Source: Streptomyces atratus
GTDB taxonomy: Bacteria > Actinomycetota > Actinomycetes > Streptomycetales > Streptomycetaceae
Reading direction: 5' to 3'
Assembly: GCF_014648655.1 (NCBI RefSeq)
Contig: NZ_BMRN01000007.1
Span: 124,001 to 188,000, forward strand
Length of the DNA stretch: 64,000 bases
This document shows, piece after piece, positions 7,697-17,150 of the stretch; within the stretch, counting starts at the first letter, position 1, and each line of letters begins with the position of its first letter. A program made the position numbers and the translations under genes. The notes beneath the pieces were generated by a model. That model saw only the letters and a program-made list of their open reading frames with translations, did not search any database and had not been told where the DNA came from.

Positions 7697-10408
7697 GTGG
7701 CTGAGACGGCATCGAAGAAGACGGCAGACAACCGACCGCGCCTGCTCCTGATGGACGGGCACTCCCTGGCGTACCGGGCGTTCTTTGCGCTGCCTGCGGA
7801 GAATTTCACGACAGGGTCGGGGCAGCCGACGAACGCGGTGTACGGCTTCGCGTCGATGCTGGCGAACACGCTGCGTGACGAGGCGCCGACGCATTTCGCG
7901 GTGGCGTTCGACGTCTCCCGCAAGACCTGGCGCTCGGAGGAGTTCCCCGAGTACAAGGCGAACCGCTCGAAGACGCCGGACGAATTCAGGGGCCAGGTCG
8001 AGCTGATCGGCGAGCTGCTCGACGCGATGCACGCCGACCGTTTCGCGGTCGACGGCTTCGAGGCGGACGATGTCATCGCCACGCTGGCCACGCAGGCCGA
8101 GGCGGCCGGCTTCGAGGTGCTGATCGTCACCGGTGACCGGGATTCGTTCCAGCTGATCACGGACAACGTCACCGTGCTGTACCCGACGAAGGGCGTCTCG
8201 GAGCTGACGCGCTTCACCCCGGCCAAGGTCGAGGAGAAGTACGGGCTCACGCCGCAGCAGTACCCGGACTTCGCGGCGCTGCGCGGTGACCCGTCGGACA
8301 ACCTTCCGGGCATCCCCGGTGTAGGTGAGAAGACCGCCGCGAAGTGGATCAACCAGTTCGGTTCGTTCGACGAGCTGGTGGAGCGCGCCGAGGAGGTCAA
8401 GGGCAAGGCCGGGCAGAATTTCCGGGACCACCTGGACGCGGTACGGCTCAATCGCAGGCTGACCGAGATGGTCCGCGACGTGGAGCTGCCGAAGACCCCG
8501 CAGGACCTGGAGCGCGCACCGTACGACCGCACCGCGGTGACGGGCGTGCTGGACGTCCTGGAGATCCGTAATCCGAGCCTGCGCGAGCGGCTGCTGGCCG
8601 TCGACCCGGGCGCGGCCGAGGACGAGACGCCGGCGCCCGCCGCGGGCATCGAACTGGACGGCGCGGTGCTGGGCGCGGGCGAGCTGGCGCCCTGGCTCGC
8701 CGAGCACGGCGGGCAGCCACTCGGCGTCGCGACCGTCGACACCTGGGCGGTGGGCAGCGGCACGGTCACCGAGATCGCGCTCGCCGCGGCCGACGGGGCG
8801 GCGGCCTGGTTCGACCCCGCAGAGCTCGACGAGGGCGACGAGCAGGCGTTCGCCGCGTGGATCGCCGACGCGCGGCGGCCGAAGGTCATGCACAACGCGA
8901 AGAGCGCCATGCGGGTCTTCCCCGAGCACGGCTGGCAGGTCGACGGTGTCACGATGGACACCGCGCTGGCCGCCTATCTGGTCAAGCCCGGCCGCCGCTC
9001 CTTCGCGCTGGACGCGCTGGCGGTGGAGTATCTGGGCCGGGAGCTGGCCCCCGCGGCGGCGTCCGACGGCCAGCTGGCCTTCGGCGCGGACGACCGGGCC
9101 GAGGCCGACGCCCTGATGACGCAGGCCCGCGCGGTCCTGGATCTGGGCGATGCGTTCACCACCCGGCTGGCAGAGGTCGGCGCGACCGAGCTGCTGCACG
9201 GCATGGAGCTGCCGACGTCCGCTCTGCTGGCCCGTCTGGAGCGGCACGGCATCGCCGCCGACCGGGCCCATCTGGAAGGCATGGAGCAGCAGTTCGCCGG
9301 TGCGGTGCAGCAGGCGGTGAAGGAGGCGCACGCCGCGGTCGGCCGCGAGTTCAACCTCGGTTCGCCCAAGCAGCTCCAGGAAGTCCTCTTCGGCGAGCTG
9401 GGCCTGCCCAGGACGAAGAAGACGAAGACCGGGTACACGACGGACGCCGACGCCCTGGCCTGGCTTGCCGCACAGACCGAGCACGAGCTGCCGGTCATCA
9501 TGCTGCGCCACCGCGAGCAGGCGAAGTTGCGGGTCACCGTCGAGGGCCTGATCAAGACGATCGCGGCGGACGGCCGTATCCACACCACGTTCAACCAGAC
9601 GGTGGCGGCGACCGGCCGGCTCTCCTCCACCGACCCCAACCTGCAGAACATCCCGGTCCGTACGGACGAGGGCCGGGCCATCCGCCGGGGCTTCGTCGTC
9701 GGCGAGGGCTTCGAAACGCTGATGACGGCCGACTACAGCCAGATCGAACTGCGCGTGATGGCCCACCTCTCCGAGGACGCGGGCCTGATCGAGGCGTTCA
9801 CTTCCGGCGAGGACCTGCACACGACGGTCGCCTCGCAGGTCTTCGGCGTCGACAAGTCGGCCGTCGACCCGGAGATGCGCCGCAAGATCAAGGCCATGAG
9901 TTACGGACTCGCGTACGGGCTCTCCGCGTTCGGCCTCTCCCAGCAGCTGAACATCGAGGCGGGCGAGGCGCGCGGCCTGATGGACACCTACTTCGAGCGG
10001 TTCGGCGGAGTGCGTGACTATCTGCACCGCGTGGTGGAGGAGGCCAGGGCCACCGGCTACACGGAGACGGTCTTCGGCCGTCGCCGCTACCTCCCCGACC
10101 TCAACAGCGACAACCGCCAGCGCCGCGAGATGGCCGAGCGCATGGCGCTCAACGCGCCGATTCAGGGCACGGCCGCGGACATCGTCAAGGTCGCCATGCT
10201 CCAGGTCGACCGGGCGCTGACCGAGGCGAAGCTGAAGTCCCGGATGCTGCTCCAGGTCCACGACGAAATCGTCCTGGAGATCGCCGAGGGCGAGCGGGCA
10301 CAGGTGGAGGAGATCCTCCGCCACGAGATGTCCACGGCCGTGCAGTTGCGCGCCCCGCTGGATGTATCGGTGGGTGTCGGTACGGACTGGGAGTCCGCAG
10401 CGCACTGA
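7697..10408 (+). CDS. polA: DNA polymerase I
   Basis: Fills gaps after excision repair and removes Okazaki primers; 903 aa. Domains: 5' nuclease at residues about 10-300 (LLLMDGHSLAYRAFFALP, helix-hairpin-helix GDPSDNLPGIPGVGEKTA), a 3'-5' exonuclease-like fold at about 340-520, and a polymerase from about 560 with motif A MTADYSQIELRVM (about 675), O-helix RRKIKAMSYGLAYG (about 727) and motif C LQVHDEIVLE (about 850). The exonuclease fold looks dead: the usual DTE reads DTW near 347 and the second aspartate is replaced in HNAKSAM near 398, as in other actinobacterial and Taq enzymes. The GTG at 7697 (GTG GCT GAG) follows GGGGG and gives a family-like N-terminus. Confidence 0.97.
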   Translation: MAETASKKTADNRPRLLLMDGHSLAYRAFFALPAENFTTGSGQPTNAVYGFASMLANTLRDEAPTHFAVAFDVSRKTWRSEEFPEYKANRSKTPDEFRGQVELIGELLDAMHADRFAVDGFEADDVIATLATQAEAAGFEVLIVTGDRDSFQLITDNVTVLYPTKGVSELTRFTPAKVEEKYGLTPQQYPDFAALRGDPSDNLPGIPGVGEKTAAKWINQFGSFDELVERAEEVKGKAGQNFRDHLDAVRLNRRLTEMVRDVELPKTPQDLERAPYDRTAVTGVLDVLEIRNPSLRERLLAVDPGAAEDETPAPAAGIELDGAVLGAGELAPWLAEHGGQPLGVATVDTWAVGSGTVTEIALAAADGAAAWFDPAELDEGDEQAFAAWIADARRPKVMHNAKSAMRVFPEHGWQVDGVTMDTALAAYLVKPGRRSFALDALAVEYLGRELAPAAASDGQLAFGADDRAEADALMTQARAVLDLGDAFTTRLAEVGATELLHGMELPTSALLARLERHGIAADRAHLEGMEQQFAGAVQQAVKEAHAAVGREFNLGSPKQLQEVLFGELGLPRTKKTKTGYTTDADALAWLAAQTEHELPVIMLRHREQAKLRVTVEGLIKTIAADGRIHTTFNQTVAATGRLSSTDPNLQNIPVRTDEGRAIRRGFVVGEGFETLMTADYSQIELRVMAHLSEDAGLIEAFTSGEDLHTTVASQVFGVDKSAVDPEMRRKIKAMSYGLAYGLSAFGLSQQLNIEAGEARGLMDTYFERFGGVRDYLHRVVEEARATGYTETVFGRRRYLPDLNSDNRQRREMAERMALNAPIQGTAADIVKVAMLQVDRALTEAKLKSRMLLQVHDEIVLEIAEGERAQVEEILRHEMSTAVQLRAPLDVSVGVGTDWESAAH

Positions 10409-10416
10409 CGCGGCGG

Positions 10417-10477
10417 CGCCGGACGGGCCCCGGGGGTTTGTTCAGACACCCCCCGGAGGAATCAGGCCCGTCCGGCG
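10417..10477. terminator. Bidirectional terminator between polA and the DUF4184 gene
   Basis: Outer arms CGCCGGACGGGCC (10417-10429) and its complement (10465-10477) enclose a second G-rich/C-rich pair (about 10430-10437 with 10448-10456). The downstream arm is also the last codons of the convergent gene, which stops at 10462, so one element can end transcripts from both sides. Confidence 0.75.
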
Positions 10478-11301
10478 ACCGAGGGTACGCAAGCGCGCGA
10501 CCGCCGCAGCCGCATCCATGCCCCGTACAGCACCAGGCCCACCGCCAGTCCCGCCCCGGCGCCGAAGCAGGCGGTCGGGATGATGTCCAGCGGGGTGTCG
10601 ATGTGCCCGAAGTACGCATACCAGCGCGCGCACCGGTGCACGACGCCGAGCAGGAGGCAGACGCTCAGCAGCACCCCCGCCGACCACCGCCCCCGACGGC
10701 CCAGCACCGGCACGGACGGCGGGACCGGGCGCGCCCCGGTCCGCCGCAGCCCCGAAGCCGTGAACCAGGCGAGCACGGCCAGTGCCACTGCCGAACTGCC
10801 GTACTGCACCAGCTGGAACACGGGAAGCCCGCCGACGCTGCGGTCGAGCACCGGCACCAACCGCACACCCCACCGGTCGTGATGGGTGAAGGCGTCCCAG
10901 ACGACATGAGTGGCGGACCCGATGACCGCCGACAGTACGAACCACCCACCGTCCCGGACATCCCACGCCCCTCGGCCGGATCCGCACCGCTGCCCTCGCA
11001 CGAACGCATGCACCCGTCCCTGCCAGGCCCTCGGCAACAGCGCCACCGACGGTTCGCGCAGCAGCAGCCACAGCGCCACCACGGCCGCGGTGATCAGCAC
11101 ATCGACCGTCAACACGCCCCACACCGAGTGGGTGAACTGCCCGAATTCCATGGCGCCCGGGATCGCGGTGTCCGCGTAGTACGTCATGTCGGGGGCGAAC
11201 GAACCCGCGACGAGGGCAGAGGCGAGGAGCGGCCCGCGCGCCGTTCCGTTACGCCGCATCCCCGGCAGCACGGCCGCGGCATGACTGAGTGTGAACGGCA
11301 T
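10462..11301 (-). CDS. DUF4184 family membrane protein
   Basis: Integral membrane protein of 279 aa and unknown function. The N-terminus MPFTLSHAAAVLPG is the hallmark of DUF4184, which fixes the start at ATG 11301 instead of the longer in-frame ORF to 11499. Conserved polar positions include FAPDMTYYADT, FTHSVWGVLTVD and GSATHVVWDAFTH. The repeated His and Asp residues beside hydrophobic helices suggest a membrane-embedded metal-dependent hydrolase, but this is inference. About five to six transmembrane helices can be drawn. Convergent with polA, divergent from the transglycosylase gene. Confidence 0.85.
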   Translation of the reverse strand: MPFTLSHAAAVLPGMRRNGTARGPLLASALVAGSFAPDMTYYADTAIPGAMEFGQFTHSVWGVLTVDVLITAAVVALWLLLREPSVALLPRAWQGRVHAFVRGQRCGSGRGAWDVRDGGWFVLSAVIGSATHVVWDAFTHHDRWGVRLVPVLDRSVGGLPVFQLVQYGSSAVALAVLAWFTASGLRRTGARPVPPSVPVLGRRGRWSAGVLLSVCLLLGVVHRCARWYAYFGHIDTPLDIIPTACFGAGAGLAVGLVLYGAWMRLRRSRACVPSVAGRA

Positions 11302-11487
11302 GGCGGCAAGTATGCGTGAGGCGCCGTAGCCTGCCCGACGACTGCCGTACAACTTGCTGTCCGGAATGTGAAAAACAGGTAAGAACCGGTCAGTGCACGG
11401 TGTTCCGGCGGCACAAGTTGCCGTAGGGTCGCCTGAGTCCTGGCGCTGGGGAGCGCGGACAGCCGTCGAAGGGGAGGGGCCAGAGGT

Positions 11488-13152
11488 ATGGCAGCGCAAT
11501 TCGGTCGCCGGCTTCGCAAGGGGGCGACCACGACAGCTGTGGCCGCAGTCGCCGTGGCGGCGCTCTCCGCCTCAGGGGGCCCTGGCGCAACGCTGGCCAC
11601 CGGGAGTGGCGATCAGCAGTCCACCGGAACGACACCTTCGCCCGATGACACCGCGGCCACCGGCAACTCGCCGTACTACACGGACCTGCCGCCGCTGAAC
11701 ACGCCCAACAAGCCGGGAACCGCCACCGATCTGCCCGTCACCGGCAGTGCGGAATCCGGCATACCGGCTTCGATCCTGGCCGCGTACAAGAAGGCCGAAC
11801 AGACCGTTGCCGGCAGCGACGCCGCATGTCGGCTGCCGTGGCAGCTGCTCGCCGCGATCGGCAAGGTCGAGTCCGGCCAGGCCCGCGGTGGCAGGGTCGA
11901 CGCGAACGGCACCACGTTCTCCCCGATCCTCGGCCCGGTCCTCGACGGCCGGGGTTTCGCCATGATCAAGGACACCGACAACGGGGCGTACGACGGGGAC
12001 GCGACGCACGACCGTGCCGTCGGCCCGATGCAGTTCATCCCGTCCACCTGGGCGACCTGGGGCCAGGACGGCAACGGAGACGGCCGCAAGGACCCCAACA
12101 ACATCTATGACGCGGCGCTCGCCGCCGGACGTTATCTCTGCGCCGGCTCCCGCGATCTGTCCATCGCCACGGATCTCGACCGGGCGGTCCTGAGCTACAA
12201 CCACTCGGACGCCTACCTCCGTACGGTCCGCTCCTGGTTCGACTACTACAAGCGCGGCACCCACGAGATCCCCGACGGCACCGGCGTGGTCCCGCCCGGC
12301 CTCGGCGGTGGTACGGACCCGAGCCCGGACCCCAGCACCCCCGGCGCCTCGCCGTCCCCGACCCCGCCTCCGAGCTCGAAGCCGAAGCCGCCGAAGCCGG
12401 GCGGCTCCACTCCGACCAGTCCGAAGCCCACCCCGCCCACGCCCCCGCCGTCCCAGACCGTCGCACGTGTGGAGAACGCCGGCACCGGCGCGCTCACCGC
12501 GACTGCGGGCGGCGCGTTCGCCGAGCGGATCAAGGTGCGGGCCACGAACAAGCTCGGCGGTTCGCTCGCCAAGGCGTCCGTGACCTTCACCATCGCCGGT
12601 GACACGGACGCCACCTTCGCCGGCGGGAAGAAGACGGTCACTCTCCTCACCGGAGCCGACGGCACGGTCACCGCTCCGGTGCTGCAGGCGGGCGAGAAGA
12701 CGGGGCAGTTCACGGTGCGGGCCGTCGCCACCGGCCGCTCGCTGCCCGCCGTCACCTACACCGCGACCGTCACCGCCCGACAGGCCGACGCGATCGCCAG
12801 GACCGACGACACGGCACTGACCGCCGCGCCCGGCGCCGAGTTCACCGACACCGTCGAGGTCAAGGCCACCTACAAGGGCGCGGTCGCCACCGGTGTCGCC
12901 GTCACCGCGACCATGATCACCAACGCCGCGGAGCCGGTGGAGAACGACAAGGGCCCGTACTTCAAGGACGCGGACGGCAAGACGGTCCGTACCCTCACGG
13001 ACCTCAGGACCGACGCCGACGGCATCCTGAAGCTCCCGAAGATCTACGCCGACGACACCGCCGGCACGTACAAGCTGCGCCTCACCACCCAGGGCGGCGC
13101 CACGGTCGTCATCGAGCTCAAGGTCGAGGCCCCGGAAACCCCCGCTGCCTGA
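11488..13152 (+). CDS. Secreted lytic transglycosylase with C-terminal Ig-like repeats
   Basis: Predicted peptidoglycan-cleaving enzyme, 554 aa. Residues 1-45 form a long signal peptide (RRLRKG, then an Ala/Val-rich core). The catalytic domain at about 90-260 is MltB/SLT-like: PWQLLAAIGKVESG with the likely catalytic Glu near 128, then GPMQFIPSTWATWGQDGNGDG and a YNHSDAYLRTV segment. A Pro/Ser/Lys-rich linker (about 275-325) leads to two beta-rich Big-type repeats at about 326-430 and 430-550, each opening with an ATAGGAFAE/TAAPGAEFTD motif, probably cell-wall or surface adhesion modules. ATG 11488 has a GGGGAGGGG ribosome site. A hairpin terminator follows. Confidence 0.88.
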   Translation: MAAQFGRRLRKGATTTAVAAVAVAALSASGGPGATLATGSGDQQSTGTTPSPDDTAATGNSPYYTDLPPLNTPNKPGTATDLPVTGSAESGIPASILAAYKKAEQTVAGSDAACRLPWQLLAAIGKVESGQARGGRVDANGTTFSPILGPVLDGRGFAMIKDTDNGAYDGDATHDRAVGPMQFIPSTWATWGQDGNGDGRKDPNNIYDAALAAGRYLCAGSRDLSIATDLDRAVLSYNHSDAYLRTVRSWFDYYKRGTHEIPDGTGVVPPGLGGGTDPSPDPSTPGASPSPTPPPSSKPKPPKPGGSTPTSPKPTPPTPPPSQTVARVENAGTGALTATAGGAFAERIKVRATNKLGGSLAKASVTFTIAGDTDATFAGGKKTVTLLTGADGTVTAPVLQAGEKTGQFTVRAVATGRSLPAVTYTATVTARQADAIARTDDTALTAAPGAEFTDTVEVKATYKGAVATGVAVTATMITNAAEPVENDKGPYFKDADGKTVRTLTDLRTDADGILKLPKIYADDTAGTYKLRLTTQGGATVVIELKVEAPETPAA

Positions 13153-13177
13153 CCCGCCCGGCCGCACGTCACTCACG

Positions 13178-13212
13178 ACAGCCCCTCCGCCACCACCCGG
13201 CAGAGGGGCTGT
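13178..13212 (+). terminator. Terminator after the transglycosylase gene
   Basis: Perfect 10-bp stem: ACAGCCCCTC at 13178-13187 and its complement at 13203-13212, 15-base loop, 26 bases after the stop codon. Confidence 0.7.
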
Positions 13213-13298
13213 TCCACGTGTTCTCATCTCGCGCCCGCATTGCTACGGTGCCCCAACCCTGACGACCCATCAGATCCGTGCTCTCCGGGAGGACCGGC

Positions 13299-13439
13299 AT
13301 GCGTGCCCTCGTCGCCGCCGCCATCGGGCTGGCCGCAGCCCTCGCGCTCGTCTTCACCATCACCACGATCGGCGCCCCGCCCGGAGAGACCTCGCCCAAA
13401 CCCCTGCTGACCACCGTCCCGGGCCCCAAGAACCAGTAA
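13299..13439 (+). CDS. SPW_0924-family small membrane protein
   Basis: A 46-residue protein: one N-terminal hydrophobic helix (LVAAAIGLAAALALVF) and a short polar tail ending VPGPKNQ. It matches my memory of a Streptomyces-wide small-protein family named after SPW_0924. ATG 13299 is preceded by GGGAGGA with ideal spacing, which supports translation. It lies 38 bases upstream of the DUF3068 gene, likely in one transcript. Function unknown; it is probably a membrane-anchored peptide. Confidence 0.8.
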   Translation: MRALVAAAIGLAAALALVFTITTIGAPPGETSPKPLLTTVPGPKNQ

Positions 13440-13476
13440 CCGGAAGAAGCAACAGAAGCTGAGGGAGGGCACCACC

Positions 13477-14487
13477 ATGCGCCGCAGAGCCAGCCTCGTA
13501 CTCCTGGCCTTCGCCGTCTTCTTCGCCGCCATGTCGCCACTGCTGCGCTGGTACGCCTTCCCGAGGCTGGCGAAGATCCCGCCCAGCCAGTACCAGGAGA
13601 CGGTGCTGGAGGCGAAGCCCGCCACCCTCCTCGACTACAACGACAACATGAAGGTGAAGACGGTCCCCAAGGTCACCATCGTGCAGACCCTCAAGGGCAA
13701 CGTCGAGGAGTCCGAGAAGATCGAGCGCAGCGCCGGACGCGACGTCGTCGTCTGGGACGCCCTCAGCTTCGTGGCCGGCCCGGACGGCAAGATGGTCTCC
13801 CAGATCCCCGAGCGCTACATCTTCGACGCCCACAGCCAGGCCCCCGTCCACGCCACCGGCGAATCCGTCGACGGTGACCCGGTCCGGCGCGAGGGCATCG
13901 AGTTCAAGTGGCCCTTCCTCACCGAGAAGCGCGACTACGAGTACTTCGACGCCCAGACCCGCACCAGCTCGCCCATCCACTACAAGGGCAACCGCACCTT
14001 CCACGGCATGGACGTCTACTACTTCGAGCAGACCATCCCGTGGACCAAGGTCCCGATGCCGAAGAAGATGCCGATCCAGGGCGTCACCACGGAACAGATC
14101 GCGAAGACGGGCATGACCCGCTGGTACACCACCAAGCGGATGTTCTGGATCGACCCGGTCACCGGAGCGCCGGTCAACGGCGAGGAGATCCACAAGGAGG
14201 AGCTGCGCAACGCCAAGAAGATGGGGATGCCGCAGGACACCATGACCGTGTTCGCCGGGCACGTGAAGATGCGCCCGGACTACGTCGAATCGATCGTCGA
14301 CCTGGTCAAGTCCCAGCGCCTGCTGGTCCTGCTGCTCACCTCGTACCTGCCCTGGGGCTTCGTCGTCCTCGGCGCCGGCCTGCTCGCGCTCGCCCTGTGG
14401 CTGGAGGCGCGCTCCCGGCGCCCGGACGGCGAACTGCCCGACGGGGCACCGGCAACCGCCCCGGACCCGGAACCCACTCCCGCCTGA
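13477..14487 (+). CDS. DUF3068 domain-containing membrane protein
   Basis: 336 aa. It has an N-terminal membrane anchor (about residues 5-25), a large extracellular beta-rich domain (about 35-275) with the DUF3068 features KIPPSQYQETVLEA near the start and TFHGMDVYYFEQTIPWTKV in the middle, then a second transmembrane helix (about 283-310, LLVLLLTSYLPWGFVVLGAG) and a short Pro-rich cytoplasmic tail. This Nin/Cout topology resembles actinobacterial PorA-like envelope proteins, but no activity is established. The ribosome site GAGGGAGGG precedes ATG 13477. Probably co-transcribed with the small membrane protein upstream. Confidence 0.85.
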   Translation: MRRRASLVLLAFAVFFAAMSPLLRWYAFPRLAKIPPSQYQETVLEAKPATLLDYNDNMKVKTVPKVTIVQTLKGNVEESEKIERSAGRDVVVWDALSFVAGPDGKMVSQIPERYIFDAHSQAPVHATGESVDGDPVRREGIEFKWPFLTEKRDYEYFDAQTRTSSPIHYKGNRTFHGMDVYYFEQTIPWTKVPMPKKMPIQGVTTEQIAKTGMTRWYTTKRMFWIDPVTGAPVNGEEIHKEELRNAKKMGMPQDTMTVFAGHVKMRPDYVESIVDLVKSQRLLVLLLTSYLPWGFVVLGAGLLALALWLEARSRRPDGELPDGAPATAPDPEPTPA

Positions 14488-14497
14488 GCCGCGCCCC

Positions 14498-14610
14498 AGA
14501 GGGCCCGGCAATAGGCTTCGCGGCGTCGCGGGGCTCGGGGCACGCACCTCGCGGCGTTGTCGTCGATCACCAACGCTCCTTCACCCGCGCTGCCTACCGC
14601 CGGGCCCTCT
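14498..14610. repeat. Long-armed inverted repeat between convergent genes
   Basis: Perfect 12-bp arms AGAGGGCCCGGC (14498-14509) and complement (14599-14610), 89 bases apart, between the DUF3068 gene and hrpB. The right arm overlaps the last codons of hrpB. It could act as a weak bidirectional terminator, but the loop is long. Confidence 0.4.
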
Positions 14611-17086
14611 TCGTGAACCGGGTCGCCTCCACCGTCGTGGGGTCCTGTGGCCACGGATGCTTCGGATACCGGCCGCGCAACTCCGCACGCACGGCCCGGT
14701 AGCCGTCCCGCCAGAACGACGCCAGATCCGCGGTGACGGCTGCGGGACGGCCGGCGGGGGAGAGGAGGTGGACCAGCACCGGCACCCCGGCCACCCTCGG
14801 GGTCTCCTGCAGGCCGAACAGCTCCTGGAGCTTCACCGCGAGTACGGGCTGCGCCCCGCCGTACTCCACCCTGATACGGGAGCCGCTCGGCACCTCGATC
14901 CGCTCCGGCGCCAGCTCGTCCAGCCGGGCCGCCTCACCGGTCGCCCACGGCAGCAGCCGCCGCAACGCCTGCCCCGCGTCGATCCGCGCGAGATCGGAGC
15001 GCCGCCGCGCCCGCGACAACTCGGGCTCCATCCACTCCTCGGTACGGTCCAGCAGCGCACCGTCCGACACATCCGGCCAGGGCGCACCCAACGTCCGGTG
15101 CAGAAAGGCGAGCCGATCCCGCAGCTGTTCGGTCTCACGCGTCCGGCGCAGCAGCCCGAGCCCTTCGCGCCGCAGACCCTCGATCAGCGCCTCGCGCACC
15201 AACTCGGGCGCCGGCTCCTTCAGCGGGCGCACCGACAGCTCGACGGCACCCAGCCGCTCCACCCTGCGGGCCACCACATCGCCACCGGCCCAGCGGACCT
15301 CCTCGCCCGCGAACCGCAGATGCCCGGCGGCCGTCCGCGCCGTGTCCTCGTCGATGACGGCGGCGAGCCGCACCCGCGCGGACGCCGCGTGCGCGGGCCG
15401 GTCGGCGACCGCGACCGCCAGCCACGGCGCGCTGCGCAGCCCCGACTCGTCCGACAGCTCCGCGCCCGTACCCGACACCATCAGGAACGTCCCCTCGCCC
15501 CGGGCCCGCGCCACCCGCTCCGGGAACGCCAGCGCGGCCACCAGACCGACGGCTCCATCGTCCGGACCACAAGCCCCACCCACGTCCTTGACCGACGAGG
15601 ACAGCCGCCGGACCTCCTGCCGCCAACGCGCCGCATAGCCGTCCCCGCCCCGCCGGGCGGTACGCAGCGCGGCCGCCAGATCATCCCCGTATGCGCGCGG
15701 CGGCTCCTCGCTCAGCAGCGCCACCACCTCGGCCGCCCGGCGGCCGCCGACCTCGGCAGCGCCGTCCAGCAGGGCCCGCGCCAGCCGCGGATGCAGGCCG
15801 AGCCGGGACATCCGTACGCCCCGGTCGGTCACCCGCCCGTCGGCGTCCACCGCACCGACCGCCGTCAGCACCTCGCGTGCCGCGCCCATCGCACCCGCGG
15901 GCGGCGGATCGAGCAGCGCCAGCCCCGACGCGTCCGGATCGCCCCAGCACGCTGCCTGCAACGCGAACGCCGCCAGATCCGCGATCTTGATCTCCGGGGA
16001 CGGAAACCGCGCCAGCCGCCCGTCCTCCGCCTGCTCCCAGCACCGGTACACCGCCCCCGGCGCCTCACGCCCGGCCCGGCCGGCCCGCTGCCTCCCCGCC
16101 GCCTGCGACGCCCGTACCGTCGTCAGCGCGCTCAGCCCCCGGGCGTGATCCGTACGCGGCTCCCTGGCCAGCCCCGAGTCGACCACGACCCGCACCCCGG
16201 GCACCGTCAGGGACGACTCCGCCACCGAGGTCGCCAGCACCACCCGCCGACTGCCGGACGACCCGGCCAGCACAGCGTCCTGCACCGCCGCCGGAGCCCG
16301 CCCGTGTACCTGGAGCACCTCGGCGGCCACCCCCGCCAGCTGCGCCGCGACCCGTCCGATCTCGCCGACACCGGGCAGGAAACAAAGCACATCGCCCTCC
16401 CGTTCGGCGAGCGCCCGGCGCACCGTCGAGGCGACATGCGTCAGCAACGCCGGATCGACCCGCATCCCGTGCGGCGGCCGCACCGGCCCGGCGGGCGGGG
16501 CCCAGACCACCTCCACCGGATGCGAAACGCCCTGCGCCTCCACCACCGGAGCATCCCCCAGCAGCCGTGCCCAGCCCTCCGCGTCCGTCGTCGCGGACGC
16601 GGCGACCAGCCGCAGATTGGGCCGGATCGCCTCCCGCACATCGAGAAGGAACGCGGCGACCGTGTCCGCGTCCAGATGCCGCTCATGGCACTCGTCGATG
16701 ATCACCGCATCGACCCCGGCCAGCTCCTGGTCGCGCTGCAGCCGCTGGAGCAGCACCCCGGTGGTCACCACCTCCACCACGGTGCGGGGCCCCACCACCC
16801 GCTCCCCGCGGACCGTGAAGCCCACCCGCCCGCCGGCCTGCTCACCGATGAGCCACGCCATCCGGCGTGCCGCCGCCCGCGCCGCGATGCGCCGCGGCTC
16901 GGCGACCACCACCCTGCGCACCGGGCCACCCCCGGTCAGACCGGCCAGGACCAGCGGTACGAGGGTCGTCTTGCCGGTGCCGGGCGGTGCGCACAGCACC
17001 GCGACGCCGCGGTGGTCGAGGGCCCGCTCCAGGGCGGGCACAGCGGTGCGTACGGGCAACTGGTCCAGGGCGTCGGTACGGATCAC
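14594..17086 (-). CDS. hrpB: ATP-dependent RNA helicase HrpB
   Basis: DEAH/RHA-type helicase of 830 aa, normal HrpB length. Walker A PPGTGKTT is near residue 34, DECH near 131, SAT motif (AASATTD) near 163, and motif VI QRAGRAGRE near 330, followed by helicase-associated and HrpB C-terminal domains (PWATGEAARLDELAPERIEVPSG, SFWRDGYRAVRAELRGRYPKHPWP). HrpB homologues unwind RNA in an ATP-dependent way; the physiological substrate is unknown. The start is GTG 17086 with GGGAG upstream. The methyltransferase gene upstream ends 64 bases away. Confidence 0.95.
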   Translation of the reverse strand: MIRTDALDQLPVRTAVPALERALDHRGVAVLCAPPGTGKTTLVPLVLAGLTGGGPVRRVVVAEPRRIAARAAARRMAWLIGEQAGGRVGFTVRGERVVGPRTVVEVVTTGVLLQRLQRDQELAGVDAVIIDECHERHLDADTVAAFLLDVREAIRPNLRLVAASATTDAEGWARLLGDAPVVEAQGVSHPVEVVWAPPAGPVRPPHGMRVDPALLTHVASTVRRALAEREGDVLCFLPGVGEIGRVAAQLAGVAAEVLQVHGRAPAAVQDAVLAGSSGSRRVVLATSVAESSLTVPGVRVVVDSGLAREPRTDHARGLSALTTVRASQAAGRQRAGRAGREAPGAVYRCWEQAEDGRLARFPSPEIKIADLAAFALQAACWGDPDASGLALLDPPPAGAMGAAREVLTAVGAVDADGRVTDRGVRMSRLGLHPRLARALLDGAAEVGGRRAAEVVALLSEEPPRAYGDDLAAALRTARRGGDGYAARWRQEVRRLSSSVKDVGGACGPDDGAVGLVAALAFPERVARARGEGTFLMVSGTGAELSDESGLRSAPWLAVAVADRPAHAASARVRLAAVIDEDTARTAAGHLRFAGEEVRWAGGDVVARRVERLGAVELSVRPLKEPAPELVREALIEGLRREGLGLLRRTRETEQLRDRLAFLHRTLGAPWPDVSDGALLDRTEEWMEPELSRARRRSDLARIDAGQALRRLLPWATGEAARLDELAPERIEVPSGSRIRVEYGGAQPVLAVKLQELFGLQETPRVAGVPVLVHLLSPAGRPAAVTADLASFWRDGYRAVRAELRGRYPKHPWPQDPTTVEATRFTKRARR

Positions 17087-17150
17087 GCTCCCAGTCTCGT
17101 ACGAGGCACCGGGGCTCCCGTACCCCGAGACCGGTCCCAGGGCCTCCGTA

